From Sycobia sp. Sy_11 (Eukaryota; Arthropoda; Insecta; Hymenoptera; Epichrysomallidae), in NCBI GenBank assembly GCA_018907035.1, contig JACCIC010000027.1, positions 186,001 to 250,000 of the forward strand: DNA of 64,000 bases, read 5' to 3'. Shown piece after piece: positions 1 through 11,282 of the stretch. The number at the start of each line of letters is the position of its first letter. Positions within the stretch are counted from its first letter, which is position 1. Under the pieces are notes generated by a model. That model was not told where the DNA came from. It was given only the letters and a program-made list of their open reading frames with translations, and made no database searches. The position numbers and the translations under genes were made by a program.

Positions 1-159
1 ACTCCGAAGGTCCCTACGGTCCAAAAAGGTTATGTGTAAATTAACCTAACCCGTGAAAGGACTTTTCTCCTCTGTTAACGGGGACTTAATACCGGGTAGA
101 CGTGAAATTGATATAATTAATTTCAGGGACATATCTCCCTGTAGTGTCTAAGAACCCCG

Positions 160-162
<3 letters not shown>

Positions 163-218
<56 letters not shown>

Positions 219-225
219 ATATATT
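163..225. repeat. (TA)n microsatellite
   Basis: Nearly pure TA dinucleotide tract. It lies upstream of a small inverted-end repeat. No gene is visible in 1-600. Confidence 0.9.
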
Positions 226-227
226 AA

Positions 228-600
228 TAAATATTTTTATCAGTCTTACAGTCTTTATAATATAATACATTAGCTAAAATAAAGACAGTCAGACTGTGCT
301 TGTTTATATTCATACCCGTAGAATCTGAAATAAAACTTATTACTAGAATAAATTATATTAAAAATCAAAAATAAAAATAAAATAAAAATAAATTAAAATG
401 TAGCGGTTCGAAACATCGGAGAATAAGGTGATTCTAAATTTAAGATGGTGGGGTTAGTCAGATTGTCCTTTACTAACATAGAATATTGATTTTATTATTT
501 TCATTTTATTTTATTTATTATTTTATTTTTAGCTAATATATTATATAATAATGACTGCAAGACAAGATAAAAATGTTTATTAATTTAATTCAAAACAGTC
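228..600. repeat. Small inverted-end repeat (MITE-like), copy 1
   Basis: The two ends are imperfect inverted repeats of about 30 bp: 'attaataaatatttttatc' at the left and its complement near 575-596. Further in, both arms carry the same 'tacattagctaaaat'-type sequence. The centre has 'cggttcgaaacatcgg' and 'gtcagattgtcctttacta'. A related copy sits at about 54400-54750, with the similar motifs 'ctcgaaacgttgg' and 'gtcagactgcactttacta'. No coding capacity is seen. It is probably a non-autonomous DNA element; the superfamily is not identified. Confidence 0.5.
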
Positions 601-620
601 CACATAATTACAATTTTTAA

Positions 621-669
<49 letters not shown>

Positions 670-673
<4 letters not shown>

Positions 674-912
674 AGAAAGAAGCACCAACCATACTGTATA
701 TACATATAGTGCGAGTGACATCTGTACGAGATGTACAGATGCTGTAAGAGAGAGCGGCGCTGCGCGAGCGCTCTTTTAGTGAGAAGGACCGTTAGTCGGT
801 TGCTGTTGCTTGTATAGTTCGGTCGCTGGTTAATAAAGCTTTTACGTGCGAAGTTGAATCCTTTGTCTATTTATTATTTCCACTCTGCTAAATATATTTA
901 CATCAGTTGTTC

Positions 913-917
<5 letters not shown>
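670..917 (+). mobile_element. Solo LTR of the copia family also present at 13422-20802
   Basis: A 248-bp unit starting TGTTAGAAAGAAGC and ending TTGTTCCAACA, with TG...CA-type ends. It is near-identical, in reverse orientation, to 20555-20802, which is also 248 bp. It lies inside a (TA)n tract (629-669 and 918-951), and TATAT borders both sides. That fits a 5-bp target duplication but cannot be told apart from the repeat itself. No internal element sequence adjoins it, so LTR-LTR recombination is the simple explanation. It contains AATAAA near 829. Confidence 0.9.
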
Positions 918-956
<39 letters not shown>

Positions 957-1640
957 CAAAAAAATATTTTCTATTTTTGAAAAAATTATTTGCTTATAAC
1001 ATATAAATAGTTTTATTAAAATATTCATTCCTTTAAATTTAATATTTAAATCTTTGTGCTTCGTTCAATAAAATCGAAAAAATGTTTATTAATTTTGAAC
1101 AACTCGTTGGGTCTAATCAAATAAATATATTGCACCTTTTGATAAAGCTATTTAATTGTTCATATTGAATAGCTTTTCCAAAAATTGATTATATTTGTTA
1201 AATTTGAGTATATATATAGTTTTTTAAATATTTATTTATTTAACTTTATTTTTTAAGTATAGGTAGTTCCGTTTAATAAAATTCAAGAGTTATTTATTAC
1301 TTTTCAATAGTTTATTTAGTTTAATGTAATAAATATATGTTCGCTATTCAAATAAATTTAATTGTTTGTTTCAAGTATAAGGTTTACTCTAAATTACAAA
1401 ATATTCATTCGTGTTAAATATGTATGTTTCTGTTTTAAACATAAATTTAAATAAATATTTGTTTTATTCTAATAACTATTGAATTAATTTTAATGAATGC
1501 ATGATATAATGTAAATAGCAATGAAATAAATTTTATTATATAAAAATTTAATGAATGTTATTTTATAAATAATTTACAGAAAGTATAATTGTTTATATCA
1601 AATTAGTCTTATTAATAAGTTCAACGCAATGCATGTGTGT
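918..1640. repeat. AT-rich, no gene; shares sequence with 20803-20960
   Basis: After the (TA)n tract the region is AT-rich with no credible ORF. Around 1035-1080, 'aatatttaaatctttgtgct' and the bases after it match 20880-20930. The copia LTRs at 670 and 20802 therefore both sit in the TA tract of the same background repeat, in opposite orientations. Confidence 0.5.
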
Positions 1641-1688
1641 GTGGGTGTGTGTGTATGTTCACAATAATTTGGCAGCGGAGTGTAGTAA

Positions 1689-1887
1689 ATGGGATTCACT
1701 GGTGTCGATGAAGAAATTCTTTAAGTGCGTATATCAAGGTAAAACTTATAGTAGCTTCGATCATCGCCACGCAGCGAATTTAAAATTTTAAGAAAATACG
1801 TGTGTATAAAAATGCATAAATATACACTTACACACACAGGCAAGAAAATCTATACGCATTTCAAGAATTTCGACACCAGTTAATCCC
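1689..1887. repeat. Inverted repeat (hairpin) with about 38-bp arms
   Basis: 'gggattcactggtgtcgatg' at 1689 is mirrored by 'cgacaccagttaatccc' ending at 1887, with imperfect pairing across about 38 bp. One arm of the same sequence recurs near 32388-32425 without its partner. It borders the dispersed repeat at 1890-2120. Confidence 0.6.
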
Positions 1888-2120
1888 TTTTATTGCATCT
1901 ATTGTTTTGGTGTCCCTCCTACTGCACGCCGTCACTCCCTCCATCGCACGAACTCGAAAACCAACATCTGGAATATCGCACGAACGGAGTACCGACGTTC
2001 ACCGCCGTAGCGCTGAGTGTCAAAATTTTACTGCAATATCTAACATGGGCATCGGCGATCTACTCTTATTATCTCTGCCGCAACATACGTGTTTCACGCG
2101 TATCAGCAATCTAGCGCTAA
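1888..2120 (+). repeat. Dispersed LTR-like repeat X, copy 1
   Basis: Shares blocks such as 'acatctggaatatcgcacga', 'gaccgacgttcac'-like sequence and 'ggcgatct..cttattatctctg' with 28330-28600 (+), 32183-32430 (-) and 53165-53420 (-). A short tail also occurs near 44070-44095. The short ORFs here are repeat sequence, not genes. The AATAAA and TTTTATTGCA context in the longer copies would fit an LTR, but I see no TG...CA ends. 2121-2476 holds nothing I recognise. Confidence 0.6.
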
Positions 2121-2476
2121 TCTGGAGCGGCGCTGTAATCTGGGTACTAAACATTGTGACTCCAAATTACCTCCATAGTGTGCCCATGCGAGACTCATGC
2201 TTGTGTGCTATTTATCGTCAACGTACAAGACATTCTACGCCCAGATAACATCCACGATTTAGAACCACAACGTGGAAGTAGTCTGGGCATATACAATGGA
2301 CCCAGTTTGTCACCAAACTGTCGATAACGTGGTATATATGTGTGTATATGTGTGTATGCAAAGGAGCATTGTTTTAACTCTTTACATTCTTTTTATTTTG
2401 TGAATGTGAATATTTTAGAGCATGGTATTAATAATAAGTATAAAAGGGGGAGTATTCACATTTCCAAGAATCAAGA

Positions 2477-3971
2477 TGTGACGTTCCTATCCCCCTCGGG
2501 ATAGCCTACGCGGTATTTTCCCAGGGTAGTTTGAGAGGGAAGGAAGTTTTTCAGGATCGGACGGCGGTTTCAGGAAAATAATTATACCAGAACACAGTAT
2601 ATTTTTATAACAGTAAAAATATAATTTTATTTATCAAAATGAATCAGCTCCTCTATTTACAGCATTCTGTAACAAATAAATAAAAATACAAAATAATTAA
2701 TAACGGTAATTTACGCTAGATCCATATATTTATTTAAATTAGTTTCGCGCTATTTTCCGCAGTTTTTATAATATCCGGCGCTAGTTACCGCACGGATACC
2801 CGGTGTTATTTTCCACGCGGGGAAATTACAAGATGTGTCAGGTTGATTTTAAATGGGATAAAAACAAGGTAAACTTAACTCCGCTGGTCTTTTGAGGAGC
2901 GCCTCGCAACCAGGATCACGTTTACTTAGGAAAGGTAAAATTATTAACCGTCTGTCTTTTGAGGAGCGCCTCGCAACAGATATCAAGTTAATATTTTCGG
3001 ACAGGATTTAAAGTAAGGATAATTTCGAACTCTGGATAAGTTTTAGCTCCGGGAGGAGTTCGTGTGACTCGACTTCGGGGGAGTCGGTTCACCGGGCGAA
3101 CTCTCGATTTTGCCTTTTGCAGGCCCTTTTATAACAAAATAATCGGATAATTCCATCGCCACTCGTTTAATTTCGGACGCCGAAATGTAATAATTATATT
3201 GATAATAATAATAATTATTAATAATGATATTTAATAATAATTATAATAATTATTATTTACAATTTGGTATTTGTACTTGCAGCCGGTGTGCTGCGCACAG
3301 TGGTTGTATACATGTATACGTGCTTATACATATAAATAAATATATATATATATCTTAAGTACATTTATTCATGTCATTTAATTAATTTAATTAAATACAG
3401 CGGGTGCATTCGTTTTCGTACGCCCGTTGTATATATTGGAATTTGCGCGTTCGCAATATTCGTTGTGGCTCACGCTGTTCGGTGAGCGCGTATAGTAGTG
3501 TGCGTGTGGCGCGTATTAGAGGGGATAGTGGCCGTCGGTCTAATACATTGAACGCGCTCTCTCTTGCCGCGCGCAGTGTATCCCCTCTACGGTATACTCT
3601 GTTTTTAAGCTCAGTAGTAGAGAGAGAGAGAGAGAGAGAGACTAGATATTGCATTCTCTCTCTACTTGTTCGGCTTTCGGCAGTTGCGACGACTACCTTC
3701 TTCAGTAGTCGTCGCGACCTTTGCCCGGTTTTCGTTATTTTTACCTCGTGATATTTAATATAATACATTTAGTTTTAATTTAATTTTACACTTGTAGCTT
3801 AGATATAAAGTATTTAATGTGTTATTAACGTGTTATACATCTAATTTCGTGGATGTATATAGAGTAGTTTGAAATAACTTTTATTTCTTTTGCGTGCGCG
3901 CGGTATATATGTGTAAGGAATTTTCTGTTTTGTTCGAACGAATTTGCGCGGCCATGTTTTTGGCCGTCGCA
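2477..3971 (-). repeat. 3' LTR of gypsy-type copy 1
   Basis: 1495 bp, starting on the minus strand with TGCGACGGCC at 3971 and ending with GGAACGTCACA at 2477. It contains a strong hairpin (3686-3715), a (GA)n/(CT)n tract, and two copies of a roughly 24-bp motif (2885-2911 and 2952-2977). The partner LTR has three copies, which accounts for part of their length difference. The ORFs predicted here are LTR sequence. Confidence 0.93.
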
Positions 3972-3987
3972 TCTCTCTCCTTTTTCG
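3972..3987 (-). other. Polypurine tract of gypsy-type copy 1
   Basis: On the minus strand CGAAAAAGGAGAGAGA sits directly against the 3' LTR start. This is the expected site for plus-strand DNA priming. The plus-strand copy has the matching tract at 62901-62916. Confidence 0.85.
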
Positions 3988-4055
3988 GGAGCGCGGCGCG
4001 TGTATATAGTGTAAAAATAATTTTATATGTGTACTTAGTGTAAAAAAAATGTGTA

Positions 4056-4691
4056 TCAATAAAAATATATGTGTATGATTAAAAATGTGAGTAATTTTAT
4101 GTATATATAAAAAAAATGTGTGTATATAACAATTTTTCTGGTACATTCATTTTTCTCCGAACATGATATGCACCTAACATGTCCGGTTTTCGGATTGATC
4201 CGCATGTTGAACCGCCGGTTCCCGATCCATTGTCGATGCCGCACAGTTCCTAAACGGAAGAACAATGTAGCATTCTTATCATAAATAAATGCACGCCATG
4301 GGCGTGCGTCGTCCGTCGGGGTCTCACCGTGCGGTTTATACTCCGGCGCGGGAACCGACAGCATCCCCAGCGGAGCGGTGTTGTCTGCAGGGAGCAGTGG
4401 TGGTGCTGGTCGAGATGGCCAGGGTATTCGGGCATTAGTTGGCAGCGCGGGCTGCTCGCCGTCGGCTGGAGGCACATCCGCCTCGCTGACCCCTGGTGAT
4501 GTTGGGACGGCTGCAAGTTTCGGCACAACCTCTGGTATTGCGGGCAACCGTCGGCCTTCCACCTGCAGACGAGGCGGCCGTGCTGGAGGTACGACCAAGC
4601 GCGGACGTATCGGTATCCGCAGCATGTTATTCAACTCCTGCTCGGCGACGAACAGGTCGCGCTGCGCCCGGGTAAGTTGTTTTTTGTACAT
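4056..4691 (-). CDS. Extra ORF B: proline-rich protein of the gypsy-type element
   Basis: A 211-codon frame starting at an ATG at 4691, downstream of integrase and ORF A and upstream of the 3' LTR. About 25 N-terminal residues resemble a short helical segment (LTRAQRDLFVAEQELNNML). Next come about 100 residues rich in Pro and Ala, then a compact domain (RPWRAFIYD, LFFRLG, GNRRF) ending in a CxxC pair (RCISC). The last 30 or so residues are AT-rich run-on and are not conserved in the other copy. The plus-strand copy (62235-62822) matches from the N-terminus to the CxxC. I know no family for it. It occupies the envelope position but shows no signal peptide or membrane anchor. Function unknown. 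4692-5160 is an AT-rich spacer. Confidence 0.6.
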   Translation of the reverse strand: MYKKQLTRAQRDLFVAEQELNNMLRIPIRPRLVVPPARPPRLQVEGRRLPAIPEVVPKLAAVPTSPGVSEADVPPADGEQPALPTNARIPWPSRPAPPLLPADNTAPLGMLSVPAPEYKPHGETPTDDARPWRAFIYDKNATLFFRLGTVRHRQWIGNRRFNMRINPKTGHVRCISCSEKNECTRKIVIYTHFFYIYIKLLTFLIIHIYFY

Positions 4692-5160
4692 AATATATTT
4701 AACGATTTACGACGTGTTCGCTCGGACTGACTAACGAAAACTGGATAATAGTTCTAAATTTAAATTTTAATTTAACCTTTCGGGGGTTAAATCCTTATTT
4801 TACTTAAGAGGGCATCAACGCTTGTCCGTTCTTAATATAGAAACATTTGTCGGTTGACTTTTGCAATGTCGTTATTGCGATACGAATATAAATGATTAAA
4901 TTTTTCGGTAAACTAAATGAATTTATTAATATAAAATGTTTTATTGAAACAATGTTCTTTATTTTTTTAAAAATTAAAAAAAAAAAATTTTAAAAATTAA
5001 CAAAAATAAATTCATTTATTATTATATTTTTTTTCTACATACGAAATATATAATGGGTAGATTATACGAGTAATTATAGTATAATCGTTATAGAATTTAA
5101 ACTTATACGATATAATCTATCAATTTAACAAAATAAATATATATTTCTTTCCTTACAGTT

Positions 5161-5674
5161 TTAGTCGCTGTCGGTGCTAGGATCTTCGGAGTCGGTGGCG
5201 GTGTAGATGCCTTCATCTTCCAATCTAGCGGCGACTCTTCTGGGTGCTCGACGATGTAGTCGCCGATTTTCCCGGCGGCGTTCCTGGGCTGTCGGACTTC
5301 GTTGGTTGAACAGGATGCGAAAACCGATCTTATTGATTTCCGCTATGCCGAAGATGATATCCACAGGCTGCTTCATTATAATTGCAAAATTACTAATTTT
5401 TTTCTTTTCTTTATAGGTATACTCCACCTCGAGCGTGTATGCAGACACTATATTTACTGGATCGTTGATATATAAGAGGTCCCGGTTAAGGTGAAGGACT
5501 GTTTCCCCATAGCCTAGCACGTCGTCTTTCTAAAATTCGGCCAATCTCGGCTAACGTCGTAGTCATTAGTACCCCAGTGTTAATCAGAGCATGGAACTGG
5601 AGTCCATAACAACTGATTGGGACACTAAGCTCTAGTAGGCGTTGGCAGAGTTCCTGTTCTTCTGGGTGCTGCAT
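5161..5674 (-). pseudogene. Extra ORF A: second retropepsin-like domain, frameshifted
   Basis: Begins at an ATG at 5674 (MQHPEEQELCQRLLELSVP), about 46 bp after the integrase stop. It is split into two overlapping frames (5674-5486 and 5520-5161), so one frameshift lies near 5500. The first part has FHALINTGVLMTTTLAEI, which lines up with the retropepsin active-site loop but with Asn where the catalytic Asp should be. The second part has a beta-rich region ending in VDIIFGIAEINKIG, which resembles the retropepsin C-terminal ILGxD-type loop. An arginine-rich segment (RRRENRRLHRRAPRR) and an acidic Ser/Asp tail follow. Pol already has its own protease, so this would be a second copy of the fold. 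The plus-strand copy also has INTG. The fold call is my inference from motifs. Confidence 0.5.
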
Positions 5675-5719
5675 TGTTACTGAGCTCTGGGGCCTCTGGA
5701 CGGCCCTTATATAGTATAT

Positions 5720-8700
5720 TCATGGTGGTATCTTATCTAGATTGTTGTATCTTTTACGTAGATCCTTAATGTGGATATGTTTAATAATTTTACCTTTATT
5801 ATCGTTCAGGTCATATATAACTGGCGATACCTTCTTGAAGATAGTATACAGACCCAGATACTTTGGAGCTAACTTTGCGTTAAACGCGTCTATTTTGTTC
5901 GATAAATCGTGGGATCATTTATAGACGTAATCGCCGATTTCCGGGTTCCATTTTCGACGGTTTTGATCATAGTAATATTTTTGTTTTTGAAAACTTCGAG
6001 CTAGTTGACTTTGTACGAGTTCTATTGTCTCTTGTATTTTTTTGATTCTCGGCTTTTTTCGATTCTCGGCTGTAACATTACAATTTTGACCAAATTGTTG
6101 AACAAGAGACCCGGGTGCTCTTAATTCTCTTCCAAAATTTATGTAAGCAGGTGTTAATCCCGTTGTTTCGGACGTAGCAGTATTATACGCGAACTGTAGC
6201 TCGTGCAAATAGTCATCCCATGTTCGGTGAATTTTCTCTATGTATTGAGAAATCATTGTTTTTATTACTTTATTTACTCGCTCTACCGGAATATACTGCG
6301 GCGTATACGGTGGTGTGTTTCGGTGATCTATTCCGGATTTTGATAGCATTTCTGTAAATTCTTTTGAGACAAATTGTCTCCCATTATCCAAAATTATAGT
6401 TTTCGGACATCCGAAATGTAGTATAATTTGCTGTTTAAGTCCCTGAGTTATAGCCTCGGCAGTCGCTTTCCGTAAGGGTTTTTTAATTCTACCCATTTTG
6501 TTAATTTATCCTGCATGACTAATAGCCAGGTGTTCAATTTTGTTCATCTTGGGAGTGGTCCTATAAGATCGACGGCCACGATATCCCAAGGCTGTTCGAC
6601 TAACGTCGCATGCAATTTTCCATCTGGTGATTGTTGTTGCGATTTAAACTGGTGACAATTCTCGCAATTTCTTACATAACTTGTAGTCATCCAGAGCATT
6701 CCAAGTCAGTAATAGCTTTTGGATATGTTAACGAGAGTTTTCGAGATTCCCAGATGACCAGCAGTGGGATCGTTGTATACTTCGTTTAGAACTCTATGTT
6801 GTTCGGATTTCGGTACACAGATTTTCCATTGCAAATTCTCACTAGTATCATTAAAGTCTAATGTGTGTAAAATATGCTTATATAAGCTTCCATTGATGAT
6901 ACAAAAATCTGGGTAGTTTTCAGGATCGCTTTCCACATTTTAGTATATTTTTTCGTACCAATCTTCTATTTTAATTGTAGTTGCTTCGACGGCTAACGAC
7001 TGTCGAGATAGAGTGTCGGCTAACAAATTATCTTTACCAGGATGATATTTAATTTCGAAGTCGTACTGGCTTAATTCGAGGGCCCAGCGGACTAAACGTC
7101 CGGAAGGATTTTCTATATTGTTAAGCCATTTTAGCGATTGATGGTCGGTGAGTACTATAAAGTGATATCCTTCTAGATAATCTCGAAAGTTCCACACACC
7201 CCATTTAATTGCTAGACATTCTAGCTCAGCGGCAGAATAATTTTTTTCGGCTGGGGAGAGTGTTCAGCTTGCAAAGGCGATGACTCGTTCATTGTTCTCA
7301 TACGTTTGAGTAAGCACAGCTCCCAATCCTTCTTTACTGGCATCCGTTTGCAGGATAAACGGGCTGCTCCAGTCCGGACAAGAAAGGCTGGGTGTGTTTG
7401 TGAGAAGTTGCTTAATTTTGTTGAACGCATCTTGCTCGGTTTCTCCCCAGGTCCACTTAGCTTTTTTTCTAGTATGACGATGTAGTGGTGCGGCAACATT
7501 CGAGATATCTTTAAGGAATCGTCTGTACCACGATATTAAACTCATAAATCGCTGAATTTCTTTCATGTTTTTAGGTGGTGCTAAATTCAGTACAGCAGCC
7601 ACCTTTTCCGGATTGGTTTGTAGACCGTTTTTGTCTACAATATGTCCTAAATATTTTAGGCTTGCTCGGGCGAAATGGCACTACTCTGGATTGGGCTTTA
7701 ATTTCGCTATTCTTAAACGGTTGAAAACTTCTTTTAATTTTTGTAAATGCTCATCGAATGTAGACGAGACTACCACGATATCGTCTAGATATGCAAATGC
7801 ATACGGAGCCATTTCCGGAGTTATCACTCTGTCTAAGAGTCATTGAAACATAGCGGGTGCTGAGTGTAGGCCATACGGCATTACGTTGAATTGATATAGT
7901 CCTTTTCCGACGACAGTGAAGTCAGGAATAGGACGGCTTTCCGGTGTTAAAGCTACTTGCCCATATCCATGTTTAAGTCCAATATTGACAGATATCGGGC
8001 TCCTCGTAACTTGTCTAGTGTAGCATTAATTTGTGGTAAAGGGTAGGCGTCCTTTTTTGTAACTTTATTTACCTTTCTGGAGTCCACACAGAATCGTGCT
8101 TTTCCGTCTTTGTTTTTTACAATAACGACTGATGAACTCCACGGACTGCTTGACGGTTGAATTACGTTTTCGCTTAGCATTTTATCAACCTCCTGATTGA
8201 TAATTTCTTGCATGGCCGGATTTCTTGGCCAATATTTTTGTTTAATTGGTGTTTTTTCTTCTAGGACAATTTCGTGCAGTAGGAGCGGATTAGGAACTTT
8301 GATAAAGTTAAATTTATCCATTTCTGTTTTTAAAAACTTTTCTAATCTTTGACGTTCGGTTGGATTTAAATTCTGCAGTCCGTACGGTATTCCAATTGTA
8401 CATAATTGATGTATTTGGTCGTTTGATGTTTTGTTGAACTCACGGTTGTTTAATAATATATGGATCTCGAGTTTTCTAAGAGTATCCATACCTCAGAGCA
8501 TAGGATGGTTCAATCCATTCATTACTAGAAATTTTTGTTGGAATCTTTTTCCTTGCACATATATCGGTCCATAAATATTTCTTCCAAGGTTTATTTCCAA
8601 GCCATTTGCCAAGACTGCAATTCGATTACTTGGCTCAGTATGCCATCCGAATTTCATGCAATTTTACTAAGTTGTTCACTCACATAGGAACTTACCGATC

Positions 8701-8854
8701 CCGTACCCAAACGGGCTGACACTTCGTAATCACCGATCAACACTCTTACAAAATGTCTATTGTCGGTTTCTATTTCTAATTGTTGTTGATGGACCGAGCT
8801 AGGTTCGGTGTGTGCTCGGCCCTCCTGGCGTTTCCCGACGGGTGGTACTTGCAA
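5720..8854 (-). pseudogene. pol: pol of gypsy-type copy 1 (protease, RT, RNase H, integrase)
   Basis: Follows gag in the -1 frame. The protease segment (8854-8654) has LGTGS where the active site should read DTG, so the catalytic Asp is lost. The RT N-terminal part (8489-7953) includes FCVDSRKVNKVTKKDAYPLP and ends at a frameshift. The palm continues and is recognisable through the tether and RNase H (7602-7264: ILQTDASKEGLGAVL; 7197-6940: [10 protein letters not shown]). The integrase zinc-binding HHCC region and core (6936-5915) keep the second Asp (IILDNG) and the Glu (PVERVNK), then reach the GPY/F-type tail. Stops are at 7266-7264, 6942-6940, 6708-6706, 6546-6544 and after YVYK near 5915. 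Several coincide with stops in copy 2. Non-functional. Confidence 0.92.
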
Positions 8855-9938
8855 TCACGGGTATACACGTTATCACGACCGCAATATGAAAAAAAGATTT
8901 TTTGTTGGTTTTTACACTTGAAGAGATCGTGGCCCGATTGTTTGCACTTCCAGCAACACTTATTTCGGTCGTACACAGTAGCAATTCTATTGTTATAATT
9001 ATGTACTCGGATCTCAGGCTTTCTTGATTTATATTCTGGCGTAGAAGTGTGAATTTTCGTAATTTTCTGTTTCTCCCACTGTTTTTTAGTTTCCAGATAT
9101 TCTTCTACGTGTTGAACGATATCTGATATTGATGTGCCGTCATTACGAGGAATATGTAATCTATATTCGGCGAGCATATTGTAGTACATCGTTTTGGTTT
9201 TTTGTTCTTCCGTAAAACCTCGACGTCTCATTAGTGTAATTAATGAATTACCGAACTCACGGATGTCCTCATTAGATTCCTGTACACGGTTATGAATCTG
9301 TCCATCTAGATTTCGACGTTCACTAGGTGATAAATAAAACTTTCATTGTCCTTCTTCTAATTCTATGAAAGTTTTAAAATTTGTGGCATAATTTCTATGC
9401 CATAACTGTGCATCACCTCTCAATAGTTCCGGAAATCCATTCAGGGTTTGTTGATCGGACAGGTTGTATGCTCTCTGTAGCTCATGAATCCTTTCGATAA
9501 AGGAATGTAGGTTTTTGCCATCGAAATGGCAATTCCATTTCCTCATTTGGTCCATTACTTTGGCATTTTCTTGTGCAGCCGACGGTTGCTATACGTACAC
9601 AGTATCAGGCGGTGTGCTAAAAGGTGTGTTCGCAGCTGGGTGTGCCGCGACTGGACTAGACGTTGATGCAGCTGTGTGTTGTTTTAAGAGTTACATACGT
9701 AGTTGACAAAATTCTTCCCCAATTTCTTTAAGATCTTGAGTTCGATTCATATCTTCGTTGAAGTCTTTTTCGTCTTCTGGTTTGTCGAAAAAGAGGTCCG
9801 GCTGAGCCCGTACATATGAAATTAAATTTTGTCGCAAATACGCTTTCATAACTTTTATTGCTAAATTATTTTTAGCGAATTCTCTTTCGATTTGCTCTTC
9901 TGTTAATTCATAGATCCAGCTTACTCGCGGTTTTCCAT
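8776..9938 (-). pseudogene. gag: gag of gypsy-type copy 1
   Basis: The N-terminus has VSWIYELTKEQIEREFAKN, a SAP-like helix pair; the family call is mine. The retrotransposon-gag capsid domain follows (MRKWNCHFDGKNLHSFIERI, LWHRNYATNF). A nucleocapsid knuckle CCWKCKQSGHDLFKC fits C-x2-C-x4-H-x4-C. A second Cys cluster (CGRDNVYTRDC) has Val at the His position in both copies. The only ATG near the start (9938) is one base out of frame and closes after five codons. Stops near 9697 and 9590, and a further break at 9343, disable the frame. Gag ends at 8776, inside the pol overlap. Confidence 0.9.
8791..8836 (-). promoter_or_regulatory. Putative -1 ribosomal frameshift signal, gag/pol, copy 1
   Basis: On the minus strand the heptamer G GGA AAC (8836-8830) lies in the gag frame. 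A 7-nt spacer follows, then a stem-loop with a 9-bp stem (8822-8814 with 8799-8791) and a 14-nt loop. One pair is G-U here, while copy 2 has all nine Watson-Crick pairs. Slippage by -1 enters the pol frame upstream of the gag stop at 8776. Spacing and heptamer match known retroviral signals. Confidence 0.8.
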
Positions 9939-10292
9939 TGTAACAAGATTTTAATTTTATACAAAAAAAAATATACTGTGTAATATTTTTAATTTTTCTG
10001 CAACGGAGAAAATCATTTCTTTTAATTTTATCTATGAGAAAACTATTATTTCAATTTTTTATTTTCAAAACGATTAATTTTAAATAAATTTTGATTTGTG
10101 TTACTTCGTACTTCGGCTCAACCCGCCTTACCACCTAGTCGCTCAGCACGCCACTAGGCTCTTTTCACACAAATAGAAAAAATGCTGTTTTTGTATAACT
10201 AACTAAAAAAATTTCCGTTTAAAGAAATTATTTTGTAATTTCAGAAAGAATAGATTTTTTTCAAATGTAAATTTTAAAGATTTATAATACTA

Positions 10293-10310
10293 GTCCCTGT
10301 TCGAGCGCCA
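10293..10310 (-). other. Primer binding site, tRNA-Lys type, copy 1
   Basis: Directly after the 5' LTR on the minus strand: TGGCGCTCGAACAGGGAC. It differs at one base from the 18-nt site complementary to the 3' end of tRNA-Lys(UUU) used by lentiviruses. 9939-10292 is untranslated leader. Confidence 0.85.
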
Positions 10311-11240
10311 TGTAACGTTCCTATCCCCCTCGGGATAGCCTACGCGGTATTTTTCCAGGGTAGTTTGAGAGGGGAGGAAGTTTTTCAGGATCGGACGGCG
10401 GTTTCAGGAAAATAATTATACCAGAACACAGTATATTTTTGATAACAGTAAAAATTTTAATTTATTGAAAAGAATCACTCCTCTATCTACAGGATTCTGT
10501 AACAAATAAACAAACACAAAATAATTAATACGAAAATAATTTTAAAACGAGATCTATATATATAATTCTTAAACTAATTTCGCATTATTTTCCGCGATGT
10601 CTCTAATATCCGGCGCTATTTACCGTACGGATACCCGGTGTTATTTTCCACGCGGGGAACTAATGAAACAAGACAGGTAGATTCTAAAGATAGGATAGAA
10701 CAAGGTCAGCTTAACTCCGCTGGTCTTTTGAGGAGTGACTCGCAACCAGGATCAAGAGCTAAGGGGAAGACTACTAGTCGGGATAAGTAAACTGCTGGTC
10801 TTTTGAGGAGCGCCTCGCAACCAGGATCACGTTTACTTAAGGATAGGTAAAATTATTAGCCGTCTGTCTTTTGAGGAGTGCCTCGCAACAGAGATCAAGT
10901 TAATAATTTCGGACAGGATTTAAAGTAAGAATAATTTCGAGCTCTGGGTAAGTTTTGGCTCCGGGAGGAGTTCGTGTGACTCGATTTCGGGGCAGTCGGT
11001 TCACCGGGCGAACTCTCGATTTTGCCTTTTGCAGGCCCTTTTATAACAAAATAATCGGATAATTCCATCGCCACTCGTTTAATTACGGACGCCGAAATAT
11101 AATAATTATATTGATAATAATAATAATTATTAATAATGATATTTAATAATAATTATAATAATTATTATTTACAATTTGGTATTGTACTTACTGCCGGTGT
11201 GCTGCGCACAGTGGTTGTATATATGTATACGTGCTTATAC

Positions 11241-11282
<42 letters not shown>

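Noticed and set aside
3391..3768. Overlapping ORFs on both strands, 115 and 125 codons
   Set aside because: They lie in the 3' LTR of gypsy copy 1 across the hairpin and GA tract; the same happens at 63148-63519.
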